DNA of 64,000 nucleotides. Origin: Angiostrongylus vasorum. Lineage: Eukaryota; Nematoda; Chromadorea; Rhabditida; Metastrongylidae. The position numbers and the translations under genes are program-made. Positions 43,776 through 55,866 of the stretch are shown here, one piece after another (positions within the stretch are counted from its first letter, which is position 1; each line of letters begins with the position of its first letter). The stretch spans positions 508,001-572,000 of the forward strand of contig JADANN010000438.1 of NCBI GenBank assembly GCA_018806985.1, written 5' to 3'. The notes beneath the pieces were generated by a model, which ran no database searches, was not told the DNA's origin, and saw only the letters and a list, made by a program, of their open reading frames with translations.

Positions 43776-43970
43776 ATGCATTGCCATAATCCCGTCGAAA
43801 AGAAGAGAAGAATAGATAATGCTAATGGAGTCCAGCGAAGTGCAGAAAAAGAAGAAACTGCTGATCAAGCGGAAGAGAACTTCATGAAATACGTTTTTGA
43901 TGAAGGAGAACAAATTGTCGTGGATGGATCATTAAGTGAGAAATCACAGCTTTTGTATGCCACTGACTAA
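43776..43970 (+). other. Unassigned 64-codon acidic open frame
   Basis: Starts ATG and reads HNPVEKKRRIDNANG, then an acidic stretch (EKEETADQAEENF). The first part superficially recalls a basic helix-loop-helix basic region, but no helix-loop-helix follows. It lies in a copy-2 intron. Function unknown. Confidence 0.15.
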
Positions 43971-44529
43971 CCTACTGATTCCGAAGCATCCTTACTTGTT
44001 ACGTAATAGCTTTTCTGTTTCTGTGCTATTCAGAGGAACATAGACCGACGCCTTTGCCTCATGAAAAAAACTGAGTGCGGTACAGAGGATCCCTGAGCTA
44101 TGTCCGAAGATGAATACAAACATTCAAGATTAAACCGATTTCTGAAGTATTCTGAAGAATCTTCGACACAATGGAATAAGCCTTAAGAAATTAACCCTCA
44201 AGGACCAACTATTAGAGAAATCTTTAAGCCATTCCATTCCTCAAGGTTTCCTATATATCGATTACACGCCAGCATTATTATTAACTCAGCCGTCAAATTT
44301 TTTTCGAAAGCAGGCGAATGAAAGTCTCCTTGGCTGCTGTCAAACTTATTTTGCAGGTACTGAGAAACCGAGAGATGCAGGCGATCATTCTATCACTTAG
44401 TTTCGACCGAAAACTTGATTATAATGAATAAAATATTGATGTATTGATCAGCATAGAACAGTATATCTATTCGTGTATACACGTATTAGTGGCATAACCA
44501 TGTAGTTTCACTTTTTTGATAAATCTTAG

Positions 44530-44820
44530 GTTTCTCCGGCCCCGTAACCATTAACGCAAATTTAACTCGAGATCCTGTATTTTTTGGTTTATGGACTGGA
44601 CTCCAGTGACCAGCAAATTGTTCTGATGAGAATCACCGAAGACATGATGAATATGAGCAGCTCACTAGTAAGTTATTGTTTTATGACATATCAGCAGGTC
44701 CTTAGCTATAAGAAAGTGATATTGGCCAGAACAGATTCATGACATGTATCCTGCGTCCGTGATTTGGGCACATCATGGTGGTTCTCCTCCACTAAATCGA
44801 CCGGTTTGCGACTATAATGG
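44530..44820 (+). pseudogene. Copy 2: end of ligand-binding domain, with nonsense and frameshift lesions
   Basis: 44530-44667 (FSGPVTINANLTRDPV, then in another frame YGLDSSDQQIVLM) is 138 bp against 137 bp in copy 1; the extra base is in the T/G run near 44580. 44706-44820 begins CTA TAA where copy 1 has TTA CAA, so a conserved Gln codon is a stop, and it has lost one base near 44730 before resuming in the frame [13 protein letters not shown]. Confidence 0.85.
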
Positions 44821-44939
44821 GTTTGTTCACTAATTCCATTCCGTTTTTGTTCCATATGAATATGTTTTAAGAACAACCATCGTCTAAGTCTCATTATAAG
44901 TGAAAACAATCAAACGTGGAAATAAAACTTTGGTAAATA

Positions 44940-45213
44940 AAAAATAAAGGATAGAGCTCTCGCCGTTGATCAATCCCAGAGGGATGCGCCATGCATTTGA
45001 CTTCATTAAGTATCATTGGAGGTGATTGAATGAATATCTAGCCTTTACAATGACTCGCGGTGGCCTACCGAAGTATCGAGCCAGTGGTGCTATCTTCCAA
45101 GACAAGTCTGCTACCAATTTGCCGAGCTCGGAGGGATGGAAAGCTTGGTGGGCCATGCGCGCGAGGTCGATTCCACGTGTTTTGCAAGGCGCCGCCGACT
45201 TCTTCGCCAGACG
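44940..45213 (-). mobile_element. Family A SINE
   Basis: Reverse copy: TAAAGGATAGAGCTCTCG at the left, body GGCCTACCGAAGTATCGAG, core GCTACCAATTTGCCGAGCTC, and a degraded head at the right. In the copy-2 intron before the transmembrane exon. Confidence 0.82.
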
Positions 45214-45511
45214 CCATCCTAAAAATTAGAAATTGTGGTAACTGTATAATGGTCAAACCAGAATTTTTTTGAGCTTCGAGTAAGTTTAGTTGCAAAGAAA
45301 TTCGTTTATACCACTACCATGACTAAATAATGATTTTTATTTGATTCCTTTACATAATTTTACCGTAAGAGTTTCCCACACTGTGAGGGAATTTGTCACT
45401 TATTGAAATTTCAACCAGATAAGTGAACATAGACATTTGTAGTCCCTACCAACGAGTTGAACATAGTGATGAAATCTTACTTTATTTGGTCCTGTCAAAG
45501 TCGTTCTCCAG

Positions 45512-45616
45512 GAGCGCCTGTCCTCCGTCTTTCACCGCGAAATACTTGGCCATCACTCTCATCGCCATCATCGTACCGATCGCCGTCACAATCGTTGCAG
45601 TCGCCCTCCTGTTAAG
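45512..45616 (+). CDS. Copy 2: transmembrane exon
   Basis: 105 bp, starting SACPPSFTAKYLAITLIA with a hydrophobic span through IVPIAVTIVAVALLL and a basic stop. Acceptor TTCTCCAG, donor GTTTCT. Intact, the same length and phase as copy 1. Confidence 0.88.
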
Positions 45617-46094
45617 GTTTCTGTAAACTCATTCGGCAGCGCATTCAAGGCATTTTGAAAGGAAAAACGTCTATGTAGATTTCCATAATTACTTCTGTCT
45701 TTGTTTCCTTTATTAATAAGATTATTTGGTTTAATATCTTAAACCAGTGCTCTCACTCATGGAAAGATGTCTTGCCGGTTCGTAGCAAAGTAACGTAACG
45801 CAACCTCGGGTGGCGGAAAAAGGGAATCGCAGATCAAAAACGGCCTTTGCTTCCCTAAGACGCAGGAGGATCCAGGAGATGAGCTCCCTCTTCTCGCTGA
45901 GCAGATTTGGTACATACTTTCTGTAATTACGAAGGCGTAATCATGAATGCGTGGGTGGGTGCGTTCTCGTTCACGCGGGTTGTATTCTAGGAACTCTCAC
46001 GTCCGACTTCCTATTAACCTCGGCATTGATTGAATAATTCTTTCTACTTCTCAAATACGAGGTGTTATTTCATTTCTTTATTTACGTACAAGCT

Positions 46095-46123
46095 GACGTT
46101 TCGACGGATTTCACCTTCCTCAG
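46095..46123 (-). ncRNA. Hammerhead-ribozyme-like motif (minus strand)
   Basis: On the minus strand: CTGAGGA, A, stem GGTG with loop AAATC and CGTC, then GAAACGTC. Relative to the copy at 47075 (GGCG/CGCC) both changed positions remain pairable as G-U wobbles, as expected if the stem matters. Confidence 0.45.
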
Positions 46124-47074
46124 AGCCTGGAAAGGTCAAGTTGACTGCAATCTACACGGCCAAACACCTCCATAACCAAACAGAGAAAATGTTGAGCCAA
46201 AATTTCAATCACATTGAACACAGAGTCTTTGCACACTCACCGCTTTCTATGAGTCTTAAATACTCGGTTGCATTTCAATTATCGTTACCGAATTCTATAG
46301 ACCGGCCCTTCTTAAACAGCGTTTTATAGCTGCATTTACTTCATTTGAAACGAAGGGTAGGATAGGATATATATTTAATGGCTACGAAAAAAACGCCGTT
46401 TAAGAAGGGCCGGTCTAGAGAATTCGGTAACGATAATTGAAATGCCACCGAGTAATCTAAGACACTAGCAAGTTTCGGAAGCGCCTATGCGACCGTATAT
46501 GTGCAATGCAAAATTGTATAATTTGCCCCAACGGTAGAGACGGTGATTTCATGAATTCGGGTACAGTTTATCTGAGCTCTTGTAAAGCGTGCGGGGACGA
46601 ATACGTTGGCGAGACGGGTAGAACACTCTGCGTCCGTATAAAACCCTAGTCGGCAAACGTAAACCAAATACTCCATTAGGCACGCAAAGGACGCAGAGAC
46701 ATAACGGAGAAGATTTTGAAGTAGAGGTTAAGATCCTCGCGCAGGAATCGAGAACAAAGCGCTCAAAACTTTCGAGGCATTCTGGATTAATTCCAAGAAT
46801 CCGAAAATGAACGGCAGAGAGGAATGCCTCATTATCACGCGTGATATTGGGCAGTATATAAGCCTGTTATGCAGATGAGATGGGCACATTACGATTTCAT
46901 GTGAACTCTGTGCGGTTGGTCTCCAGGTGACATATTTAGTGGAAGATTCATAGAAAGCGGTGGGTGTGCAAAGACTTTGTGTTCAATGTGATTGAAATTT
47001 TGGTTCAGCATTTCCTGTTTGGTTACGGAGGTGTTTGGCCGTGTAGATTGCAGTCAACTTGACCTTTCCAGACT

Positions 47075-47103
47075 CTGAGGAAGGCGAAATCCGCCGAAAC
47101 GTC
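47075..47103 (+). ncRNA. Hammerhead-ribozyme-like motif (plus strand)
   Basis: CTGAGGA 47075-47081, A 47082, stem GGCG (47083-47086) with CGCC (47092-47095), GAAA 47096-47099, GTC 47101-47103. In the 3' region of the Penelope-like remnant, about 200 bp after the coding end. Confidence 0.5.
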
Positions 47104-47169
47104 AGCTTGTACGTAAATATAGAAATAGAATAACACCTTGTATTCTAGAAATTATTTTTGCCAAAAGCC

Positions 47170-49985
47170 TGCAATCAAGTGACAGGGAAGTATGTGGGAT
47201 GCGGTTAGGGAGCTGCCTCCAACAAACAAGCTCCCCCACCTACCCTTGGACAGCGATGCGAGCTACCCACGAGTGTACGCAGCACCCAGTTTCAAAGCTC
47301 ATTAAGCTATACGTGCGAAACAAACGCTAAACATAGTGAGATAAACGGAGCTCATTCCCTGACTCCGAGAGAGTTCTTGATACGGCGGCGTTGGGCAGGA
47401 CGACCACGGAAAGACCGCTAAACTCTTACAGTTATTTTACGCTGCCTAAACCTTGAAGGACTAAGGTGACGATTTTTACGTATAGTGCACGCACACTTTC
47501 ATCTATGTCCTCGACAGAAGAGTTGATTATGCAGGCAAAAAAGGATAAGGCACGAAGTTATCGGATTGGCTGAGACGAAAAGACACCGCCCACTAAACGC
47601 CGTCTGTGACACCGCAAAACAACTGTTTCTAGAGACTCAAGACGATAAAGGAGTCGGCAGCGCCGGCATTATAGTCAACAAGAGTTTGGCCATGAACACC
47701 GATTCATTCGAACAACTAACAACCGGGGTCGGTCGTTCGGGGTTGAACAGATGTGGATCAATACCGATTTTGACGATCGTCATCGTCTACGCACCGAGAT
47801 TAAGCTATGACGAAGATGAAGTGGAAGTGTTCTATATGCATCTAGAGGAGTTCTGCAGAGAAAGCCATATACATACTCTAAAATCGCCAACAGAGATTTC
47901 AATATAAGGATGGACCGAAAACAGTTCTGAAGAACGTCACATTGGGAGCCACTAATTAGAATGGAACGAGCAAGGTGAACGGCCGTCTGAGTTTACCGTG
48001 ACGCTTGCGACCAATCATGGTGACTCACAATTCCAGAATCCCTACTCTCAAAGGTGGAAGTTGAAGTATCGCACTGTAGAATAGTATAACGAAATAGACC
48101 ACATCGTAGTAAATGGGAGGTCTACCCTAATCCATGTCGCTGTTGTCCCCAAATTACACACGGGATCAAGCCATCGCCTCCTTCGTTCTAGATTTCGTTT
48201 TCTCTGAAAAGAAAAAATGACGCTAGATTTAGATAACCAAGTGCGAAAACCACCACATACTTGGATTTATTCAGTTCTTCAATCGGCCCTTGGAAAGATA
48301 CCGTTACTGATAATATCGACGAGAAATGCGAAAGGCTCATCTAACATCTTCACCTTAGCGATGTGCAAGCTGAGAGTATGGAAGTCTCCAGGTGACGTCT
48401 CTCTCGAGAAACAGCGAGCTGATACGCCAGCGTAGAATCCCACGAGCAACAACTCACTTCCGAACGTGCAAAACAGTGCAAACAGGCGACAAAAGATCAT
48501 AAAGAGAGGAGAACAGCAGCCCGACAGGACAAGATCTGTAGACTTTCCGCCACTCGTCGTAAACATACTGGCTTGGCTCTTCGCAAGTTGCCTTTTAGAA
48601 GGAAAAGTTCCCCTTATTCAATGGGAAGCCAATAAGACGGTGTTATAGTTAAGGAAGTGCGACCTCCACGGCATCGGCAAGTATTGCCCAATTTGCTTAC
48701 TGTCTGTCGTCTACAAACTACTCACTCGAGTCATCCTTACCAGGAATGAAAAAAACAGCAGACAACCAGAGCCAAGCATGCAAATAGAGTTTCGAAAAGG
48801 ATTCACTACGGTAGAGCACGTCCAAACGATCACAAGACTTATTGAAACATCGCAAGTTACAAGAGACTGCACTGTCTCATCTTCATTGACTTAAGGAAGA
48901 ACTTTGACTCAACTTATACACAACCGACATTACAAGCTCTGAAAAGCTAGGCTGTGGCTACTACATGAAGATCGTTCATGAGCTGTATAAAAATTTGACA
49001 GCCACATCATCACCATTATACAACTACATTAAAATGGACGTAAAAGGTCGATAAAGCAAAGAGGTCTCACTAAAAAATGCTATACGCTTAGAGAATATCA
49101 CATGAATATTGGAATAGGACAAAATGGGCGTGGGAACTGATGTCCGACAATTACATAACCTTTGCCTTGCTGATGAAATCGTTTTTGTAATACCAAGCAT
49201 TAACTAGGCGAGACGAATACCGACTTTGATAACGCTTGTGAAAAGATTGGTCTTCGACTAGTTTCACAAAGCCGATGTTCATGAAGAAAGAGCTGATTTC
49301 GTATGCCCATTCATGCCCAAGGCTATGAACATCTACGAATGCTTCAGGGGGTAGTCAACATGATAAGCGGCTCAACTCCAGAGCTGAGCAGGAAAAAGCA
49401 AGAGGGTTGGGAAACTTTCAGGAGCATCCAGGATGCAGTGAAAACAACAAAAAACGCCCAGCTCCGTGCCCGCCCTTTCGACTCCACGATTCTTCCTCCC
49501 TTAACGTATACGTCACAAATCTGGTCACCGCGTAACCAGAATGAATGATCACACAGCATTATAGAACGCGAAGTCGAAAGGACGGTGGTAGGACTCTCCC
49601 GAATCATGCAATTAAAGGAAGGGATCCGAAACTCCGACCTACGTCAACGGTCAAAAAATCAAACGCGCCATTCTACACGCCAAACTTTCGAAGATAAGGT
49701 GGGCTGGACACTTAATGCATATGGTCAACAATCGATAGACAAAAGCTGTCAATTACTGAGTTTCTTGCGATGCCAAACGTCCTGCAGAAAGACCACCGAC
49801 TCAATGGTCGAAGTTCTTCACGAAAACCCTAGAAGAAACACATGATGTTCAACAGTCTCTAGAGCAAGCGAAACCGACAGTGCTACTCTAGCACGTGACG
49901 GGGAGTAGTGGAATATTTACCGGCGTTCGCTCGAGTCAATCCAACGTAAACGTAAGGTAAGTGATACAGGTGAATATCTTCAGAC
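47170..49985 (+). mobile_element. RTE-type retrotransposon, near full length, decayed
   Basis: Sense copy in a copy-2 intron. Leader 47190-47520; endonuclease 47540-48060 (GLAETKRHRPLNAVCDT, GSAGIIVNKSLAM, TIVIVYAPRLSYDEDE); reverse transcriptase 48640-49250 in broken frames (YCPICLLSVVYKLLTRVIL, QIEFRKGFTTVEHVQTI); C-terminal part 49270-49920 (YTSQIWSPRNQNE, VGLSRIMQLKEGIR, WAGHLMHMVNNR). The catalytic FADD is replaced by LADE near 49160-49180, so the enzyme would be dead even without its frameshifts. The 3' end GTGATACAGGTGA is shared with the copy at 53131. Confidence 0.85.
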
Positions 49986-50099
49986 TGATTGAAATTTGGT
50001 ATGAATTATAATAATGTAAACATGCGGTCTAGCTTTTGTTGCTTAGTTTCCTTGATTTCCGAGTGATTTAAATGTTGTTTAAGATTTCTAGCAATTCAG

Positions 50100-52722
50100 G
50101 TATCGGAGGATAAAGCATGAGCGCCTAAACGAACTTTGGAAAGTTCCTTTCACTACTCTGCTGAAACGGAATACAAAGGTATCAAAAGAAAAAAAGAATT
50201 TCATCAATAACTTAAACAAATCTCCACCCTAGTTCTTCGTACTGAATCGATGTGCTACAAATCTTCCTCGATGTCGCAGTTGACGAATCGAAGAAATTGT
50301 TATCGCCTTGAAAACCAGTGTGGCCAATCTCTCTGCTATCCAGCGGGACCTATTAGTGCCTATGGTTAAGGCCATGCAACTCCTCCGTCTTGCTATCGCC
50401 GGATGCCACATATGACCACAATCAATTTGCACTCAACATCTTGAGATCTTAACTGAGAGCTATAATCTACGGTTCTTTAATCCATAGTCGATTGTTTTGG
50501 AGACAAGCAGCCTCTATGACCCCAGACAACGAAGTAAAATGTTACTGAAGACAGGAAAACACATGACATTAGGCCGCTTAAAAATCTATACTGAGGTAAT
50601 TGGCATCCTTACTTCTTAGACTAAATTGATTACTTCAATTTTTAAATTATTTAAACTATTTATTTCAATTACGAGACGGATGGCATGGTGCTAGTGATGT
50701 CCGTCATCACAAGCATAGTGCTAGTTCGATTCCGCTTCGAGCCAACCGAGCCTCTCGTCCGTCCGAGGTCTGGGAATTGGTACCGGACTTGTCCGAGAAA
50801 AAATCACTCTCTGCAATCTAATGTGGGTCGTTCCAGCCCGGCTATCTCAGGACTCCAAGGAGAATTGCTCTACTAGCATTCTACGACATCCAAGATAAAA
50901 TCAAAATCCTCATGCAGCAACCGAAGCCACACGTAAAAACGTGGAAGACCTATCGTGGACAATGGATGCGAGGAAAAGAATCGAATGTGAGAAGTGCTGG
51001 GATCCACACAATAGACATGGTGGCGGACCAAATAAAATAAAAAAAACTAATTTGTGTGTTACAATTCGTCCAGCAATAAATGAAATGGAATGGTATCATG
51101 TAAACTTCCTCATTCCACATCAAATCCCTTTGTGGGATCCCAGCGGATTCCATCCACTACTCCACACTGATACTTCGTTTCTTATTCCTAACTACCATTT
51201 TTAGTTGATCTCCCTGTTGTTTTTCATTGACTATATTCAGTAGTAAACATAGTCTTCTTCCATGCTATAACCCGAAACGATTGTACCATTGAGTCCATGT
51301 CAAGTGGTAGTTCGCATCAGTAGTTGTACGGCTCCGAGATAACTTCAGTTTAATTAGCACTTTGCAGTACTTTTCTTGAAGTTCGAAAGACTCAGGGTCA
51401 TTACCATAGTCAAACCCTTTTTAGTCAAACTGGAGCTTACTACTATACCAGCGGTATTTTTGCAAGATAACAGCGACTACTGGCAGTAGCATTTTTTCGC
51501 AGCTAGGTTTATAGATGGAAAGGTTGAAATCTTTTTGACCGTCAGACTCAGCAAGTGTGGTCCATGTTTTACACCTAACGAGCTCTTAACGGTGAGATGA
51601 AAAACCATTGAAAAGGTTTTTAAGCCAACAAATCAGAAATGCAGTTCCCATTGAAGAAGTATCTGCGTACTGTCGTCACAGTACTTCAAGTCTTTTCAGT
51701 TGGTGCTACCTTACACATTTGGTCTTCAGCTGGTCTCGATATGCTTGATGCTTCAGTGCTGATGAAGATTTCAATCTCAGAAATACACAGATGACTTTGC
51801 ATGCAGCATGGGACCAAGCACTTCTTCCATTTGTTCCATTGTCCCATAAATGCCATCCATGGAGGTTGTTGAATGCGTGTGTGAGACTGGAAGCTTCCTG
51901 ACGATCTGTACTATTCTGTCCTCACAGACGTGGCGAATGTTGGCGGGCGCTGATTTCCCTTAGAATCCTGAATTAACTATGCTAGAGCGACCCCAGTTCG
52001 TCACCATTCGGTAATGGACTTTCATCTATTAGATGAAACTTTGCCATCTTTCAATTCGTATCATTCCAGTGCGCAATCAATTCCTATGACGGGGATCGAT
52101 ACTCACGATTAGAGAGTAATCGTTCGAAGACGACGTTACACACCTAATCCAAAATATCAAGCACTTACAATTTCAGAATCGAACGACTAAAAAGCGCTTC
52201 TAATTTTGCCTTTGAAGCCTATTGAACATCGAAACATAACCACTTCCGCTTCACTTGAATCCATTAAGTTTTAATAACATTGTTATCCGAAATTCAGAGC
52301 ACTGCCTTGAGTTCGCGTTCACTGCAAAGTACGGCCACAACCAGTACCAAGATGACGATTGAGTCGAAAAAAGGTTTGTTTAACAATCCCTAGTAACCTT
52401 CGCCTGCCAAGGGTTACCGGTTTGATGAATTCTGATGTGATACAATCATTTGTTTTTCTCAATAGGGAGTTCTTAAAACCGACCACCACAAGCAGTCAGA
52501 GCTTTTCATCATTTCTTGCATTGTGTATTTTTCCATTAACAGTAAGTTAAGAGAATGCTCGTGGTGATCTTCACATTTACAAACGTAGCCATTTGCTAGT
52601 GCAAATACGTTCAGGATACGCAGCGCCACCAGTTCTGCTTCCTGGGCGAGGAATCGGTGGTCGCAAAGATACACACTGCGAGGCCGGTACTAAACAAAGG
52701 AGACTGTGCGCTGCTTAGAAAG
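50100..52722 (+). CDS. Copy 2: juxtamembrane and N-lobe of the kinase homology domain
   Basis: Exons 50100-50178 (YRRIKHERLNELWKVPFTTL, intact), 52298-52373 ([20 protein letters not shown]; 76 bp against 75 bp, one extra A in the A run near 52370) and 52615-52722 ([20 protein letters not shown], intact 108 bp). The intact first and third exons show which state is ancestral for the two shifted copy-1 exons. Confidence 0.85.
50668..51045 (+). mobile_element. Family B tRNA-derived SINE
   Basis: Clear pol III promoter-like head: A box in GGATGGCATGGTGCTAGTGA and B box AGTTCGATTCCGC. Core: GTCCGTCCGAGGTCTGGGAA, TTGGTACCGGACTTGTCCG. The 3' body CAGCAACCGAAGCCACACG and GAATCGAATGTGAGAAGTG matches 27702-28075. 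Ends in an A-rich run. Confidence 0.85.
51046..52297. other. Copy-2 intron, unassigned
   Basis: 1.25 kb with no recognisable gene or repeat. The equivalent copy-1 intron (3504-4909) shows similarity only to the part around 50220-50400. Confidence 0.45.
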
Positions 52723-53130
52723 GTAAGAAATGGTGGCGTATAACAGTCCAAGGACGACGGGATAATAGGAGTCGCAATGACCTATATAAGGCTGAGCATT
52801 CTGGAAGGTATGGGATATATGTGAATCTTTTCTCTAAAAACTAGTTTTCTAGCCGAACAAAAATTCTTCTTCTACTCTTTTTCTGTCCATTTTTTGTATC
52901 GGAGCTTCCAATGTACAATCGTTATTCTCTGCGTTGTTCGAGAAAAGATTAGATTTTCTAAGAAGAACTGTTGCTTGGACAAGTTCGTCCGTCTCCATGA
53001 CTGCAACAATGAAGCCCAGTGCACTGTACAGGTAGAAAGAAAAACATTATGACGTGCAATCAAAATTGCAGTCACATAAAACGACGGTCTATGAAAAGTG
53101 AAAACAACGTAAAGTTGCACTAGAAGATAT

Positions 53131-55603
53131 CACCTGTATCACCTGTAGTCCTGTTGATCGTGGACTGACTCGAGCGAGCGCCAGCAAATCTTCCATTTTT
53201 TCCCCTGTCTCGTGCAAGAGTAGTCCAGTGGGTTCTGCTCCCTCTAGGGACTCGTCGAGCATCATGTCTTCCTTCTAGGCTTTTCGTGAAGAACTCTGAC
53301 CATCGGGTTGGTGGCCTTCCTGCAGTACGTTTGACATCCCGAGGGATCCAGTCACTAACGGCTCTCGTCCATCGGTTGTCATTCATACGCATTACGTGTC
53401 CAGCCCACCTTATCTTCGACTGTTTGACTACAGAACAGCATCTTTGAATTTTGACCGTTGAATCACGTCAGAGCTTCCGATCCATGCTCTCACTTGTGTG
53501 AAACGGGATGCTCCTAGCATTGTCCTTTCGTCTGAGCGTTCAATAACGCTGAGTGATCTTTCATTCTGCTTACGCAGCGACCAGGTTTCTGACGCATACG
53601 TTAAGGCAGGAAGTACCGTTGAGTCGAAAAAGGTGGGCACGGAGTCGGGTGTTCCTTGTTCTCTTTCACAACATCCTCGATGCTCCTGAAAGCACCCCAA
53701 GCCGCTCGTTTCCTTCTGCTCAACTCTGGGGCAGTCGTTCAACATGTTGATTTCCCGACCTAGATAGACATAACTGGAGCATTCGGAGATAATCCTTCCA
53801 TTGAGCGTGAATGGGGCATAAAAAACCAATCCGTTTCTCATGAACATCGTTTTTTGAAAGATTTAGTCGAAGATCAATCTTTCCACAGGCTCTATCAAAG
53901 TGAGCAAGCATTCGTTCCACTTGGCTAATGTTTGATGTTATAAGGACGATGTCATCAGCAAAGCGAAGATGGCGTAACTGCCGAACATCGATTTTTTACT
54001 CCCATATTATCCCATTCCAATGTTCGCATCACGTTCTGGAGGGTGGCGGAAAATAATTTTTGGCGAGGTGGTGTCGCCTTGCCTAACCCCTCTTCTGACG
54101 TCGATGTTAATATCGTTGTAGAATGGTGATACATTGGTTGTGAAATTTTTGCACAGCTCACGAAGAATCTTTATGCACTGAGTAGAGACTCCTTGATTAT
54201 CAAGGACTTCCATGACTGCTTCTATCTCATTTGAATCAAAGGCCTTCTGTAAATTGAGGAAAGCGAGACAGAGCGGTCTCTTATACTCTCGCGATACTTC
54301 AATGAGTCTTCTTATCGTGTGGATGTGGTCCACCGTACTAAATCCTTTTCGAAACCCTGCTTGCTCACATGGCTGTCTTTCGTCCAGTGTAATGCCAATC
54401 CTGTTTATGTTGACTCGAGTGAAAAGTTTGTAGACGACAGACAGTAGGCAGATTGGGCGATAGTTGCCGATATCGTGTAGCTCACCCTTCTTGAACAATA
54501 ACACGGTCATACTGGTCTTCCATTGAGTAGGGACTCTTGTATTCAGACAGGTAACGTGTGAACAGCCGAGCCAGTGTGTTTACGAGGGCTGGGGAAAGGT
54601 TCTTCAGGTGTTCTGGTCTTATCCTGTCCAAACATGGTGCAGTTCGATTTTTTCCGACGAAATGGCATGTCGGATTTCGGAAGGGAGAACCGGTGGTACA
54701 ACGTATCCATCATCCTTTATTTCATATGACGGGAGGTGGACGTGGCTAACGAAGAGATCTGAGTAGTATTCGTGAATAATTTTCTCCATTGCCTTTCCGG
54801 ACGCTGTAACTGTTCCGTCTGGGCGTCGGAGTGCAATCATCTTGGTCTTGTAACTTGGGGAAGCATCGGTGGGCTTCGCGACTGCTTTTTCCCAGCCTCT
54901 GCAGCTTCGACCATTACTACTGCTCTCCTCTCTTTAAAATCTTCTTTTATGGCATGTATCTTCTCTGCATTGTTTTGCAGGCTCGGACGTTAGTTCGCGG
55001 TTGCTTGCAGCTCGTGCTATTCCACACTGGCGTATTAGCTCGAGAATTTCTGGAGACAAACGTCTCTTGGCAATTTTCGAACTCTCAGCTTTCATAGCGC
55101 TAACGTGGAGATAGCCGATCGTATTCCTCGCCGATTTTATCGACAACGGCATCTTCCTAGCAGTCGACTAGTGAATTGAAGAAGTCCCAGTTTATGGTGG
55201 CTCTGGGACTTCAGTTTTTGAATTTAGCGGCTTTATCTCCTTTGCGCGAGAAGTAGAACTTCGCACTATGGAGGCGATGGTCGGATCCTGTGTAGATTTT
55301 GGGACAACAGTGACATCGGCTAAGCAAAAACCTTCTATTTACTATGATATGGTCTATTTCGTTATGGTACCTCCCCATTGGGAGACGCCCATGTCCAGCG
55401 TTGAGGGCGGGGCTTTTGGAATTGCGAGTTGTCATGGATGATCTTGGTCGTCATGATAAACTCAGAGAGCCGCTCACCCTGTGCGTTCCATTCTAATCCG
55501 TGGGTCCCAATGTGACGTTCTTCAGACGTTCTTCTTAGTCCAGTCTTGGCATTAGAATATCCAATGATATCCTTGAAGAATGTATGGTCTTCTCTGCAGA
55601 ACT
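53131..55603 (-). mobile_element. 5'-truncated RTE retrotransposon with 10-bp target-site duplication
   Basis: Reverse orientation in the copy-2 intron between 52722 and 55867. On the minus strand: end of the endonuclease (55603-55211), a linker, then reverse transcriptase (NYRPICLLSVVYKLFTRV and EQAGFRKGFSTVDHIHTIRR at 54510-54300; RRGVRQGDTTSPK near 54080; RFADDIVLITSN at 53965-53935, catalytic Asp pair intact), then the C-terminal region (PALTYASETWSLRKQNERS, RWAGHVMRMNDNRW). TAGAAGATAT at 53121-53130 and 55604-55613 is a perfect duplication, so both ends are exact. The 3' end is a two-unit 9-bp repeat (ACAGGTGAT type). Frames are broken at several places. Confidence 0.92.
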
Positions 55604-55866
55604 TAGAAGATATAACAAACGCAATGTCAATGTGAAGAAGTTTGTTGCTTCTCCAGAAAAGTACCTTATTGTTTCATCAGATTAGCGTTAGTGGGAAAAA
55701 ACTGCATTGGCCTTTTTTATCATAAAAACAAATTGTGCATCTGGTCAAATACTCGAAAGTGCTATGAGCAAAATTTGCTTAAAAAATCCACCCGTGGGAT
55801 ATCACAGCATTTTCTGACTGCCTGAATAGACACTGTAAAACATTAAATGAGCCAAAAGTTTCACAG

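Larger units (their letters stand above)
46050..47150 (+). mobile_element. Penelope-like element remnant with GIY-YIG domain and inverted terminal segments
   Basis: 46390-46870 carries the C terminus of a Penelope-like protein: GTVYLSSCKACGDEYVGETG, then after a stop HNGEDFEVEVKILAQ and ECLIITRDIGQYI. YVGETGR is the GIY-YIG nuclease signature. The 3' UTR continues to 47130 with a hammerhead-like motif. The left side (46080-46330) is an inverted, partly deleted copy of the same 3' region: 46260-46328 is the inverse of 46395-46465, and 46080-46250 of 46950-47130. No reverse transcriptase is left. Located in the copy-2 intron after the transmembrane exon. Confidence 0.8.

Noticed and set aside
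43776..43970. Basic helix-loop-helix protein fragment
   Set aside because: Only HNPVEKKRR resembles a basic region; the following residues do not form the expected helix-loop-helix pattern.
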